Assembly (NCBI RefSeq): GCF_040151475.1 | Contig: NZ_JBDKWG010000153.1 | Coordinates: 62,001-126,000 of the forward strand | Direction of reading: 5' to 3' | Source: CAXBNB01 sp040151475 | GTDB taxonomy: Bacteria; Bacteroidota; Bacteroidia; Cytophagales; Cyclobacteriaceae | Length of the DNA: 64,000 nucleotides | Shown here: piece after piece, positions 36,137 through 44,642 of the stretch | Layout: each line of letters starts with the position of its first letter | Position numbering within the stretch: the first letter of the stretch is position 1 | Notes under the pieces: generated by a model | What the model was told of the DNA's origin: nothing | What the model saw: only the letters and a program-made list of their open reading frames with translations | Database searches by the model: none | Position numbers and translations under genes: made by a program

Positions 36137-37369
36137 ATGAAAAAGCTCCTGATCGCAGTACTGTTTTTTGTCACTTACGCAACAGTAAGTGCCCAATTTG
36201 TGGATGACAAAAATTGGTTGGTTGTTACGGCTGACAACAACCAAATTGGATCACTTTTTCAAAAGCCAATCAAGGATTTATTAAAAATCAACAAGCCTTC
36301 TTTCAGCATAGGCGTGGAGCATTACATGACTGAAAACTTCAATATTTCTGGCAAGGTTTCAATGGGAAAAGTATATGATTCAAGATATTCAAATCAGGGA
36401 GAACCAAATTTCCTTATGGCAAATTTCACGGAGGTAGAGGCTTCAGGAATATTTAAGCTTAATAATGTGATTATGCCCAATGAACAAAAATTCACTCCGT
36501 TTCTGGAACTGGGATTAGCACTTGCCAACTTCAATGGAAACGAAAACGATAAGGTCAATGGCGTTTCAGTAAAAGTGCCAATGGCAGTCGGGGTTCGCTA
36601 CCGTCTGAATGAAAATATGCAGTTGGTCGCCAAAATCGGTAACCACGCCACCACATCGACAAATTATAGACGATTGTCACTAGGTTTTTCTTTTTCTCTC
36701 AAGGGAAAACTGGATGCCGATAAAGATGGTGTATATGATAAAGATGACGAGTGTCCATCTGATTTCGGCCCTATAAGCAACAATGGATGCCCCTACCCAG
36801 ATACGGATCAAGATGGTGTGATAGATATTGACGATGAATGCCCACTTATAGTGGGCAACTTAAAAGGATGTCCGGATATGGATAATGACGGAATTCCCGA
36901 CCATAAAGACAAATGCCCTGAAATTTTCGGCTTGAGCCAACACGACGGTTGCCCTGATACAGATGGAGATGGAATCATAGACTCTGAAGACCCATGTCCA
37001 AATGTGATGGGAGCAGTGAATGGATGTCCTCAAACCGACTTTATTTCTCAGATACACTTTGATTTCAACAGTAGCATAATAAATTCAAACTACTATGCAG
37101 AACTGAACAAGTTGGTAAAAGCCCTGATTGGTCAAGAAGGTATGAAGGTTGTTCTTTTGGGCTATACTGATAATGTAGGTGAGAAAAAAACCAACATAAC
37201 ATTATCTAAAAGACGCGCTGAAAACGTTAGAGCCTACCTTATAAATGGGGGTTTAAGCATCAATCAAATCACTATCAACGCATTTGGGGAGAAATATTCA
37301 ATAGCAGACAATAGTACAGAAGAAGGACGTGCCAAAAACCGAAGGGTAGAGATAACTATATCGGAGTAA
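36137..37369 (+). CDS. OmpA-family outer-membrane protein with thrombospondin type 3 repeats
   Basis: A 410-residue protein. Signal peptide (MKKLLIAVLFFVTYATVSAQ), an N-terminal eight-stranded beta-barrel region to about residue 195, then four calcium-binding TSP3-type repeats (DADKDGVYDKDDECPS, PDTDQDGVIDIDDECP, PDMDNDGIPDHKDKCPE, PDTDGDGIIDSEDPCP). A C-terminal OmpA peptidoglycan-binding domain follows (IHFDFNSSIINSNYYAELNK, GYTDNVGEKKTNITLSKRRA, with the D and R that hold diaminopimelate). It anchors the outer membrane to the wall. Its promoter carries the same paired sites as the downstream surface-protein genes, so it likely belongs to that regulon. Confidence 0.93.
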   Translation: MKKLLIAVLFFVTYATVSAQFVDDKNWLVVTADNNQIGSLFQKPIKDLLKINKPSFSIGVEHYMTENFNISGKVSMGKVYDSRYSNQGEPNFLMANFTEVEASGIFKLNNVIMPNEQKFTPFLELGLALANFNGNENDKVNGVSVKVPMAVGVRYRLNENMQLVAKIGNHATTSTNYRRLSLGFSFSLKGKLDADKDGVYDKDDECPSDFGPISNNGCPYPDTDQDGVIDIDDECPLIVGNLKGCPDMDNDGIPDHKDKCPEIFGLSQHDGCPDTDGDGIIDSEDPCPNVMGAVNGCPQTDFISQIHFDFNSSIINSNYYAELNKLVKALIGQEGMKVVLLGYTDNVGEKKTNITLSKRRAENVRAYLINGGLSINQITINAFGEKYSIADNSTEEGRAKNRRVEITISE

Positions 37370-37393
37370 ATGGAAGCTGAAGCTTTTCCATTC

Positions 37394-37446
37394 ATCGAAA
37401 CTTAATTGCATTTCACCGACACTTTTTGTCCGCTTCGCTGTGTTTG
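37394..37446 (+). promoter_or_regulatory. Variant paired site E upstream of the signalling operon
   Basis: Half-sites ATCGAAA (ATC at 37394) and TTTCACCGACA (ACC at 37415) are exactly 21 bp apart, like the other sites. Here the best -7-like box, TGTGTTTG (37439-37446, one mismatch), is 24 bp after the second ACC rather than 35, one helical turn nearer. Binding by the same regulator is plausible and would mean autoregulation. Confidence 0.5.
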
Positions 37447-37504
37447 ACTCTATCGAAAATCAATTATAGTGATCTTTGAATCATCAACTCCAGAATTTAA
37501 AAGC

Positions 37505-37918
37505 ATGACGACACCCCCTTCCATACTATTTATAGACGATGACATGATCGAACGAATGAAATTCAACCGTACGGTCACTTCTCTTGGTTTTGAAAACAAA
37601 ATCATAGAGGCTACCAATGGAGAAGAGGCGCTGAAAATACTGGAAAGCAAAGACTCACTGCCCGATATTATCCTCCTGGATCTCAACATGCCAAGGATCA
37701 GCGGGAAAGAGTTTTTGAAAATCTTAAAAAGTAACGAAACCCTGAAATTTATACCTACCATTGTATTGACCACATCCAGCAATCACAAGGACTTGCTGGA
37801 ATGCTATAAAATAGGCATTGCCGGATACGTACTTAAACCTTTAAAATATGAAGATTATATGAAAAAGATTTCAAAAGTTATATCTTACTGGAACACAAAT
37901 GAATTAATAATCTTATAA
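37505..37918 (+). CDS. CheY-like single-domain response regulator
   Basis: About 137 residues from the ATG at 37505; a GTG at 37469 would add 12 residues with no family match. It is a lone receiver domain: acidic pocket LFIDDDMIER, phospho-acceptor Asp in DIILLDLNMP, conserved Thr/Ser strand TIVLTTSSNH and Lys in GYVLKPL. It has no output domain, so it acts by protein contact or as a phosphate shuttle. It is the first gene of a seven-gene operon and ends 2 bp before the H-NOX gene. It could exchange phosphate with either kinase or with the Hpt protein (42682-43005). Confidence 0.93.
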   Translation: MTTPPSILFIDDDMIERMKFNRTVTSLGFENKIIEATNGEEALKILESKDSLPDIILLDLNMPRISGKEFLKILKSNETLKFIPTIVLTTSSNHKDLLECYKIGIAGYVLKPLKYEDYMKKISKVISYWNTNELIIL

Positions 37919-37920
37919 AA

Positions 37921-38469
37921 ATGAAGGGAGTTGTCTTTACTGAGTTTCTTGAAATGGTGGAAACCAAATTTGGACTTGAAACTGTAAATGAAATCATAGA
38001 GCAATCCGAACTCAAGTCTGAAGGTATTTACACTTCAATAGGCACCTACGATTTTAGCGAGATGCAATCTTTAATAGGTTCTCTAAGCACTCATACTTCC
38101 ATACCCGTAGATGATTTGATTTATGTATATGGTGAATACTTTTTTAATTATCTGATCTCAACACATCCAAAAATATTTGAACACTACAAATCTCCTGCTC
38201 ATTTTTTGAAGTCAGTGGAAGGGCATATTCATGTTCAGGTAAGGAAAATTTACCCAGATGCAGAGTTGCCAACATTTGAAGTATCAGAAGTGACAGACAA
38301 CATAATGGAAATGACTTATTCCTCACCACGGGCGTTGTACAAATTTGCCGAAGCATTAATTGTTAAGACATTTGCTTTCTATAAACATAAGATTACCATC
38401 TCCTTTAACAAACTAAAAAAGGATGGAACTTTAGTCAAATTTACCATTACCCACAATGGAAAACAGTAG
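37921..38469 (+). CDS. H-NOX haem-based NO/O2 sensor protein
   Basis: A 182-residue stand-alone H-NOX (haem NO-binding) protein. The proximal haem ligand aligns with His104 in GHIHVQVRKIYPDAELP. The porphyrin-propionate motif Y-x-S-x-R is intact as Y133-S-S135-P-R137 (MTYSSPRALY). The start MKGVVFTEFLEMVETKFG is typical. Bacterial H-NOX proteins bind nitric oxide and modulate a partner kinase or cyclase. Here the reading frame overlaps the next gene, a PAS histidine kinase, by 14 bp, strong evidence for a direct partner. I see no clear distal-pocket Tyr signature for O2, so NO is the more likely ligand. Confidence 0.95.
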   Translation: MKGVVFTEFLEMVETKFGLETVNEIIEQSELKSEGIYTSIGTYDFSEMQSLIGSLSTHTSIPVDDLIYVYGEYFFNYLISTHPKIFEHYKSPAHFLKSVEGHIHVQVRKIYPDAELPTFEVSEVTDNIMEMTYSSPRALYKFAEALIVKTFAFYKHKITISFNKLKKDGTLVKFTITHNGKQ

Positions 38470-40417
38470 AATAGTAAGCCTGGAAAAGGCCTTAAAACGG
38501 GAAAGAGCAGCTAGAAAACAAGCGGAAAACATCCTTGAAATGAAGTCGCTTGAGCTGTATGAGATCAATCAGAAGCTCAAAATGAGCAGTCGTCCTAAGC
38601 AAGCGATAAAAGCAGTATTATCACATACAGATATCAATGATGCTTATGTTAAAATAGATATGGACGGAAATTTCCTGGCCATGAATGAAGCGGCAGTGAA
38701 GGTTTTTGGCTATGACATTATGAATGAACCGGTCAATGCTTTTGACCTTATATATAGGGATGACTACAGCCATGTGATGGCCGCTTTCAGGGGGATGGTG
38801 GAAAACGGCAACAACATTGACTTTGTCGCCCGGGCTTACTCGAAAAATAATCCTGTAAAAACTATACATGTCAATGCCGAAGCAATTTATGATGATGACA
38901 ATAAGCCAATTGCAGCGGAAGGCTTCCTATGGGACATCACCCAGGAATCCAAAATGAAAGAACTGCTAGCCCAGCAGGAAGAGCAGTTATCGATCATTGT
39001 AAACAATTCTTCTTTTGGTATAGTGTTGTCCGAAGGTGAAAACATAAAGAGGGCCAACCAGGCCTTTCAAGACATGGTTGGTTACACCCATAGGGAGCTT
39101 GTCAATATGGATTCCAATCAATTATTCCGACCAGAAGACATTGAAGATATTGACCAGGCAAGAAATAGTCTCAAAGCCGGTAAGAAGTTTATTGAATTTG
39201 TTCACTTCATTCAAAAAAAGGACGGCTCCCTAATAAAGACCAAAATCAATGTAACAAATGTAGTATCTGAAGATAAGCGCACGAATTACAGAGTATCGAT
39301 CATAAAGGATATCACCGAAGAATCGAGAAAGCAAGAAATATTTGAAGAACAAAAAAAGCAACTCGAAATAATAGTTGAGAATTCGCCATTGGGGATTTCC
39401 CTGGCAGATACCAACGGGTTTACCAAAGTGAACAAGGCATTCTGCAACCTCCTGGGCTATTCGGAAACGGAATTGTCAAAATTGTCTTTTAAAGATATAA
39501 CCTACCCCACTGATCTAACTAAATCTTTGGAGTTAAGTCAAAAAATGTTTGAGGGTCAATTGGATGATTTTACCGTAAGTAAACGCTACATCAAAAAGAA
39601 GGGGGGCATTATCAATGCAAAAACTCATGTGAGTGCCGTCAGGGATTCAAAAGGGGACGTGAAATATATTATGGGCATTCTGGAAGACATTACTGAGCAA
39701 GTAAAATCGGAACAGTTCCGAGAGCAACTACTAAAACAACTAAAAAAGAGCAACAATGAATTGCATGAGTACGCCCATGTCGTTTCTCACGATTTAAAAT
39801 CTCCGCTTAGGAATATTTCTGCTATAGTAAGTTGGATCAGGGAAGACTGTAAGGAAATTATCAATGAAAAGGGCAACAACAATCTGGTGATGATTGAGAA
39901 CACAGTAGAAAAAATGGAAAACCTCATTAATGGAATATTGACTTACTCCAGTATATCGCAGGGCGAAGAGGAATCTATTATTTCGATAGATGAAACAGTC
40001 AGAAATATTGTAAAAATGCTTTACGTACCCGATCATGTTACTATCACTATTCAAAAGACCCTGCCGAAAATATATGGAGATCAAATCCGTATGCAGCAAC
40101 TTTTTCAAAACCTGATAGGTAATGCCATAAACTACATGGACAAAAAAGAAGGTGAAATAATAATAAATTGTGAAGAAGAGGACGATTGGTGGCTTATTTC
40201 AATTCAAGACAATGGAATCGGTATTGCTAAAGAATACCACGAAAAAATATTTGGCATATTCCAATCTCTGAACTCAGAACAAAACTCAGAATCCACAGGA
40301 ATCGGGCTGTCAATAGTTAAGAAAATAGTAGAACTATATGGAGGCGAAATATCCCTGACCAGTGAAGTGGGGAAAGGCACTACTTTTTATGTGAAACTAA
40401 AAAAACTTATTGCATAA
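38456..40417 (+). CDS. Three-PAS cytoplasmic sensor histidine kinase, H-NOX partner
   Basis: A 653-residue kinase with no membrane segment. It opens with a charged helix (KALKRERAARKQAENILE, then KSLELYEINQKLK), a signature I associate with kinases encoded beside H-NOX genes. Three PAS domains follow (about 55-165, 180-295, 300-420; DITQES, DITEES, DITEQ at their ends). The dimerisation/phosphorylation domain has the H-box YAHVVSHDLKSPLRN (His445), and the ATPase domain shows NLIGNAINYM, DNGIGIAKEYHEKIFGIFQS and STGIGLSIVKKIVELYGG. It has no receiver domain, so phosphate must pass to the separate receiver or Hpt proteins. Its ATG lies inside the end of the H-NOX gene. Confidence 0.95.
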   Translation: MENSRIVSLEKALKRERAARKQAENILEMKSLELYEINQKLKMSSRPKQAIKAVLSHTDINDAYVKIDMDGNFLAMNEAAVKVFGYDIMNEPVNAFDLIYRDDYSHVMAAFRGMVENGNNIDFVARAYSKNNPVKTIHVNAEAIYDDDNKPIAAEGFLWDITQESKMKELLAQQEEQLSIIVNNSSFGIVLSEGENIKRANQAFQDMVGYTHRELVNMDSNQLFRPEDIEDIDQARNSLKAGKKFIEFVHFIQKKDGSLIKTKINVTNVVSEDKRTNYRVSIIKDITEESRKQEIFEEQKKQLEIIVENSPLGISLADTNGFTKVNKAFCNLLGYSETELSKLSFKDITYPTDLTKSLELSQKMFEGQLDDFTVSKRYIKKKGGIINAKTHVSAVRDSKGDVKYIMGILEDITEQVKSEQFREQLLKQLKKSNNELHEYAHVVSHDLKSPLRNISAIVSWIREDCKEIINEKGNNNLVMIENTVEKMENLINGILTYSSISQGEEESIISIDETVRNIVKMLYVPDHVTITIQKTLPKIYGDQIRMQQLFQNLIGNAINYMDKKEGEIIINCEEEDDWWLISIQDNGIGIAKEYHEKIFGIFQSLNSEQNSESTGIGLSIVKKIVELYGGEISLTSEVGKGTTFYVKLKKLIA

Positions 40418-40421
40418 CGAC

Positions 40422-41522
40422 ATGTATATATATTCTACAAATTTAGAAGAGATTATTGAGGTATTGATTAGAGACTTTAAAGATAAAACAGTTGTCATAT
40501 CTCTGGCAGAAAACACCAATTTTGATATAAATGAACTTATTGAATGTTTGGTTGAAAATGACATTCAATTTATCGGAGGTATCTTCCCCAAGATTATCCA
40601 CAACGTTCAGGTTTTTGAACAAGGAATGATTTTGACGGGTTTTTCCGATGTAGAGAAAACTTTTTTAGTAGAAGGGCTGAACACTACAGATTTTGAAGTC
40701 CCTTCCTTAGAATTAGATTCAACCAAAGATAACTTCTTCTTCACTTTTGTAGATGGACTTACCACCAATTTGTCACTTTATTTATCAGAATTGTACAGTC
40801 AGTTTGGAAGTAATATGGCGTATTTTGGAAGTGGGGCAGGAAGTCTTAGCTTAAAACAAATACCATGTGTATTCAATAAGGATGGAATATTTCAGGACGC
40901 AGCTGTTGGTTTTATTGCACAGAGCAAAGTAGCATTGGGCGTCAAGCACGGATGGAAGCGGGTTGCAGGCCCTTTTATTGCCACTAAAACAGAAAAGAAC
41001 GTTATCAAGCAAATCAACTGGCAAAATGCATTTGAAGTATATAAAACAATTGTGGAAGAACACGGAAAGGCAGAAATAAGGAAGGACAATTTTTTTGATA
41101 TATCAAAAGCATATCCATTTGGAATATTGAAAGACAACTCTGAATACGTGGTGAGGGATCCCTTGTCTGTAACCGACGAAGGGGAACTCGTCTGTATTGG
41201 AGAAGTGCTGGAAAATACCGTAATGGATATTCTAAAGGGGGATAACGAAACCTTGGTAAAAGCGGCAGAAGATGCTGCAGAGGCGGTCATTGACCAGCTA
41301 GAGTTTCCTCACCATGCTTATATAAGCGATTGCATTTCGAGGGTGCTTTTTTTAGAAGATGATTATCACTTGGAGCTTGAAGCGATATTGGGAAAGTTGT
41401 ACAAAAATGGGAAACAAATTCCTCTGGAAGGAGCCCTGACCCTTGGAGAAATTTCATCCTTTGGTGATGGATACCTTCAGTTATTCAACAAAACAGTTGT
41501 CATTGGGTTATTTGAGAAATAG
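40422..41522 (+). CDS. FIST-domain sensor protein
   Basis: About 366 residues from the ATG at 40422; a TTG at 40410 would overlap the kinase gene. It has the FIST N-domain pattern (DKTVVISLAENTNFDINELI, NDIQFIGGIFPKII, FFFTFVDGLT, MAYFGSGAGSLSLKQIPCVF) and the C-domain (GVKHGWKRVAGPFIATK, NAFEVYKTIVEEHG, AYPFGILKDNSEYVVRDPLS). FIST domains are proposed intracellular small-molecule sensors, often near kinases and chemotaxis proteins. There are no membrane segments. It lies between two histidine kinase genes with gaps of 4 and 6 bp, so a sensory role for the second kinase is likely. Confidence 0.88.
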   Translation: MYIYSTNLEEIIEVLIRDFKDKTVVISLAENTNFDINELIECLVENDIQFIGGIFPKIIHNVQVFEQGMILTGFSDVEKTFLVEGLNTTDFEVPSLELDSTKDNFFFTFVDGLTTNLSLYLSELYSQFGSNMAYFGSGAGSLSLKQIPCVFNKDGIFQDAAVGFIAQSKVALGVKHGWKRVAGPFIATKTEKNVIKQINWQNAFEVYKTIVEEHGKAEIRKDNFFDISKAYPFGILKDNSEYVVRDPLSVTDEGELVCIGEVLENTVMDILKGDNETLVKAAEDAAEAVIDQLEFPHHAYISDCISRVLFLEDDYHLELEAILGKLYKNGKQIPLEGALTLGEISSFGDGYLQLFNKTVVIGLFEK

Positions 41523-41528
41523 AAAGAA

Positions 41529-42701
41529 GTGGATACATTCAGCAAAAACATAATGGATATCCTTCAGCTGTATGAGTTTTCTATGGCTATCGGAAAATCT
41601 TTGAACTATAAAGAAAACTGTGATTCGTTGCTTAAACTCATCATGTCAAGAAAAGGCTTGCACTCTTGTTGGATTCATGCCTACCAAAGCAACTACTGTA
41701 GGGTAACATACTCTATACCAGCCATAACCAACGATAATTTTCCGAATTGTAACAAAAACTTCCTGAAAGAAATACATAACCAGAATAGACCCATGTGGTT
41801 TCCAATAACCGATGATATTCGCCAAATTGCTCCATTGACACTTGTAAGTGGATGTGTAGCGGTTTTTAATCTAAAAGATGAGGGTCTTTTGTTTTTACAC
41901 AACTCTAAAAAACAGGAGTTTACAGAGATAGAGCTTAATCAACTAGGACCAATCATAGACAAATTTACTCTTTCGCTACAGGCATCTGCTGCTTTTATCA
42001 AACAAGAGCAATTACTGATTAGCCTAGAAAAGCAAAATCAAGAGTTGAGTGATTATGCCCATGTTGTTTCGCATGATTTGAAATCTCCTCTTAGAAACAT
42101 TGAAGCACTGACATCTTGGATAAAGGAGGACTCCAGTGCATCGTTAGATGAGAAAGGGACTCAGACTTTTGATCTTATAACAGCCAATTTGGAGAAAATG
42201 GATGGATTAATAGATGGTATCTTGAAATATTCCACCATAGATAAAGACAATAGTGAAAGTTACCTTATCAATCTTAATGATTTGGTCACACAAATCATTA
42301 CGGTCATGAAAGTCCCACAAAATGTAAATGTTGTCTTTATAAATGAATTACCAGTAATCCGAGGTGATAAGTACAGGTTACAGCAACTCTTTTTAAACCT
42401 AATAGTGAATGCCATCAAATACAACGACAAGGAGAAAGGTTTGATAGAGATAGGCTCAAGGGCAGTCTTAGGAGGACATGAATTTTTTGTTCGGGACAAT
42501 GGTAAAGGCATTGACAAAGCATTCAATCACAAAATTTTTGAAATGTTTCAAAGTTTGGAATCCGATAGTCAGGCGACAGGCATTGGACTGTCCATTGTAA
42601 AAAAGGTAATATCTTATTATAAAGGTGAAATCTGGCTCGATTCAGTGTTAGGTCAGGGATCTACTTTCTATTTCACCCTCTATGACAATGGAGCAGCCTA
42701 A
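41529..42701 (+). CDS. Sensor histidine kinase with GAF-like N-terminus
   Basis: A 390-residue cytoplasmic kinase using a GTG start at 41529; an ATG at 41553 is an alternative. Residues 1-150 look like a GAF-type sensor (LLKLIMSRKGLHSCWIHAYQ, VSGCVAVFNLKDEGLLFLH). The kinase core has the H-box YAHVVSHDLKSPLRN (His182) and ATPase motifs NLIVNAIKYND, DNGKGIDKAFNHKIFEMFQS and ATGIGLSIVKKVIS. This core is closely similar to that of the three-PAS kinase, suggesting in-cluster duplication. It follows the FIST gene directly and overlaps the Hpt gene by 20 bp. Confidence 0.93.
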   Translation: MDTFSKNIMDILQLYEFSMAIGKSLNYKENCDSLLKLIMSRKGLHSCWIHAYQSNYCRVTYSIPAITNDNFPNCNKNFLKEIHNQNRPMWFPITDDIRQIAPLTLVSGCVAVFNLKDEGLLFLHNSKKQEFTEIELNQLGPIIDKFTLSLQASAAFIKQEQLLISLEKQNQELSDYAHVVSHDLKSPLRNIEALTSWIKEDSSASLDEKGTQTFDLITANLEKMDGLIDGILKYSTIDKDNSESYLINLNDLVTQIITVMKVPQNVNVVFINELPVIRGDKYRLQQLFLNLIVNAIKYNDKEKGLIEIGSRAVLGGHEFFVRDNGKGIDKAFNHKIFEMFQSLESDSQATGIGLSIVKKVISYYKGEIWLDSVLGQGSTFYFTLYDNGAA

Positions 42702-43005
42702 TTTATCTAACATTCAATCAATTGCCAGAGGCAGTAAGGATTTTGAATTGAAATTACTCAATGTGGTGAAAGAGGAACTGCCTACAGAAATTGATGCTTT
42801 TGAAAAGTATATCAAGGAAGGTGTCTATGACAAGGCTTCAGAAATGGTACACAAAATCAAACACAAAATAAGCCTCCTCTCAATGGAGCAGAGTTATTAC
42901 ACAGCTGAAGAATTTGAAAATGAGCTTAGAAATAACAATCCAAATCTTTTGATGGATTTTGAGGAAATATTAAAAAAAATGCGTATTTTTTTGCAACGAT
43001 ATTAA
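42682..43005 (+). CDS. Hpt (histidine phosphotransfer) protein
   Basis: A 107-residue all-helical protein. The phospho-acceptor is His57 in EMVHKIKHKISLLSME, matching the Hpt pattern H-x-x-K. Hpt proteins carry phosphate between receivers and so complete a multistep phosphorelay. The kinases here lack receiver domains, while the operon supplies a free receiver (37505-37918), this Hpt and a LytTR regulator, i.e. all the separate parts of a relay. The first ATG overlaps the kinase gene by 20 bp; an in-frame ATG lies at 42688. Confidence 0.85.
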   Translation: MTMEQPNLSNIQSIARGSKDFELKLLNVVKEELPTEIDAFEKYIKEGVYDKASEMVHKIKHKISLLSMEQSYYTAEEFENELRNNNPNLLMDFEEILKKMRIFLQRY

Positions 43006-43014
43006 CTCACTTGT

Positions 43015-43734
43015 ATGAACTGCATTATTATAGACGATGAACTTACTTCCCGTATCATCTTAAACCAGCATTGTTCTGGTGTATCCGATCTGGATGTTAT
43101 AGAGGAATTTTCAAATGCAATTCAAGCAATGAAATTTCTCAATGCCAACGAAATTGATTTGATATTTCTGGATATTCATATGCCTGATTTTTCAGGCTTT
43201 GACTTCATACAGACTTTAAAGAATCCACCTAAAGTAATACTTACCACTTCGGATAAAGGACTGGCACTGGACGCTTTCGAATACGACTGCATTGTTGATT
43301 ATTTAGTTAAACCAATTTTGTTTCCCAGATTTGAAAAAGCGGTTGAAAAAGCCAGATCGTTCAGCCAGAGAGATAATTCGAAAGCTGAAGCAAACAATAG
43401 TGGCTCGAAATCGACGGTTACCACGAACGAATTTTACGTCAACATCGACCGTACGCTGATCAAGATTGATACTGACACTGTTAATGTCATCGAGGCAAAA
43501 GGGGATTATATTTTTATAAAGACTACAGCAAAGGAATATAAAGTACACACTACACTTAAGAAGATTGTAGATAAGCTCCCGCCAAATGTCTTTTTACAGG
43601 TACATCGTTCTTATATCATTAATTTGTCACGGATTGTGGATATCGAAGACAATAGTATCCTGATAGATAAAGACGTGATCCCGATAAGCCGCTCCAAAAG
43701 GCCAGAACTTATGAGACGATTAAATCTCGTTTAG
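43015..43734 (+). CDS. LytTR-family response regulator
   Basis: A 239-residue transcription factor. The receiver domain (1-120) has CIIIDDELTSR, phospho-acceptor Asp53 in DLIFLDIHMPDFSG and Lys99 in DYLVKPI. The LytTR DNA-binding domain (about 140-236) has IKIDTDTVNVIEAKGDYIFI, LPPNVFLQVHRSYIINLSRI and VIPISRSKRPELMRRL. LytTR proteins bind two short direct repeats about two helical turns apart. It is the only DNA-binding regulator of the operon. The nearby promoters carry repeats with a fixed 21-bp period, so I infer that it controls them. A terminator follows eight bases after the stop. Confidence 0.95.
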   Translation: MNCIIIDDELTSRIILNQHCSGVSDLDVIEEFSNAIQAMKFLNANEIDLIFLDIHMPDFSGFDFIQTLKNPPKVILTTSDKGLALDAFEYDCIVDYLVKPILFPRFEKAVEKARSFSQRDNSKAEANNSGSKSTVTTNEFYVNIDRTLIKIDTDTVNVIEAKGDYIFIKTTAKEYKVHTTLKKIVDKLPPNVFLQVHRSYIINLSRIVDIEDNSILIDKDVIPISRSKRPELMRRLNLV

Positions 43735-43741
43735 ATTTCAC

Positions 43742-43770
43742 ACCGATTCATCCCGAATCGGTTTCTTTTT
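43742..43770 (+). terminator. Terminator of the H-NOX/LytTR signalling operon
   Basis: An 8-bp stem ACCGATTC/GAATCGGT (43742-43749 with 43755-43762), a 5-base loop and a T-rich tail (43762 onward) on the plus strand. It begins 8 bases after the LytTR stop codon. Confidence 0.85.
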
Positions 43771-43830
43771 TTAAGCCCAAATACTGTACTCCTTTCGGTA
43801 AATCACTCCACAGTTGTAAAGTCTCCATTG

Positions 43831-43894
43831 ACCGAAACAAAAACGTTATCTACCTCAGACAGTCCATTTTGTTTGCGTTACCAGCCTAAGTTTG
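43831..43894 (+). promoter_or_regulatory. Regulated promoter B (43945 gene): paired ACC sites plus -7 box
   Basis: ACCGAAA (ACC at 43831) and CTACC (ACC at 43852) are 21 bp apart. The perfect -7 box TAAGTTTG starts at 43887, exactly 35 bp after the second ACC. The arrangement matches promoter A base for base in spacing, and the first half-sites share the 8-mer ACCGAAAC. Confidence 0.7.
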
Positions 43895-43944
43895 AACCAT
43901 AATTAATAACAAAAAACAATTTTTAAACAAAACAAACAATAATT

Positions 43945-44583
43945 ATGAAAACGTTAAAATTAATTTTCGCAGTAGCAGTAGTATTTGGATTCCAAAACCT
44001 TTCTGCACAAGACAACAATGACACAAACGAAGCAAGTCATTCTCTTACTGTAGATGTTCCGGAAGTAGCCATCATCGATATCTTTGATGCAGCTACTGGT
44101 ACTGAAGCAGGTCCCATTACCATGAACATGGACAATGTAACAAAAGTAGCAAACAACAATTCCGAAGCTGGTCTCTATGCATTTGGAGATGAGCGTTACT
44201 CTTCACTCTATTTGAATTACACAAGTGTGGTAGGAGCGGCTGGTACTACTTTTGACCAGACCAGAACTATCGACGTAAAATTGGAAAACGGAAGCGAACT
44301 TCCAGGTAGCGTGGACTTTGTGATTACTCCATCGGCTGCAGCTATCGACCCAATGGGTGGAGATGCAAGTTCAAGGGGAACAATCAAGCCTGCGGCTAAA
44401 TTCGGTGTAACTACCCCGATCAATACTTCTGTGGTACTTGTTGAAAACATCAAAAGTATCTACAGTGGTGACGGTGCAAAAGGAGTTCAATTGGAGTACT
44501 CTTTGGAGCAGAACGGAAACTTCTCAGCCTATCAGGCCGATACTTATACAGCTTCAGTTCTATACACTATATCTGATCTGTAA
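43945..44583 (+). CDS. Secreted WxL-like / fibre-subunit-like protein
   Basis: A 212-residue protein with a signal peptide (LIFAVAVVFGFQNLSAQ). The mature protein is all-beta and begins SLTVDVPEVAIIDIFD, followed by SSLYLNYTSV. It ends SGDGAKGVQLEYSLEQ and TYTASVLYTISDL. The ending resembles the C-terminal strand of Gram-positive WxL domains (T-Y-T-A-x-L-x-W-T-L) with Tyr in place of Trp. The protein at 49318-49899 shares the start (SLSVDILPVAIVDV) and the end (YTGDGLNNGYQLSYTID), so the two are paralogues. A surface fibre or adhesin subunit is inferred. It is monocistronic with its own regulated promoter and terminator. Confidence 0.7.
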   Translation: MKTLKLIFAVAVVFGFQNLSAQDNNDTNEASHSLTVDVPEVAIIDIFDAATGTEAGPITMNMDNVTKVANNNSEAGLYAFGDERYSSLYLNYTSVVGAAGTTFDQTRTIDVKLENGSELPGSVDFVITPSAAAIDPMGGDASSRGTIKPAAKFGVTTPINTSVVLVENIKSIYSGDGAKGVQLEYSLEQNGNFSAYQADTYTASVLYTISDL

Positions 44584-44609
44584 TAATCAGATAATACCAC
44601 TCCAATCTA

Positions 44610-44642
44610 AGCCCTTGGTCTCGCTGAGTCCAAGGGCTTTTT
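44610..44642 (+). terminator. Terminator after the 43945 gene
   Basis: A 9-bp stem AGCCCTTGG/CCAAGGGCT (44610-44618 with 44630-44638), an 11-base loop and a five-T tail (44638-44642). It lies 27 bases after the stop codon and should make the upstream gene monocistronic. Confidence 0.85.

Noticed and set aside
37366..37390. Inverted repeat just after the OmpA stop codon
   Set aside because: Imperfect stem without a T tract; not convincing as a terminator.
40892..41290. A 132-codon minus-strand frame within the FIST gene
   Set aside because: Composition mirrors the FIST coding strand, and the FIST frame has clear domain motifs.
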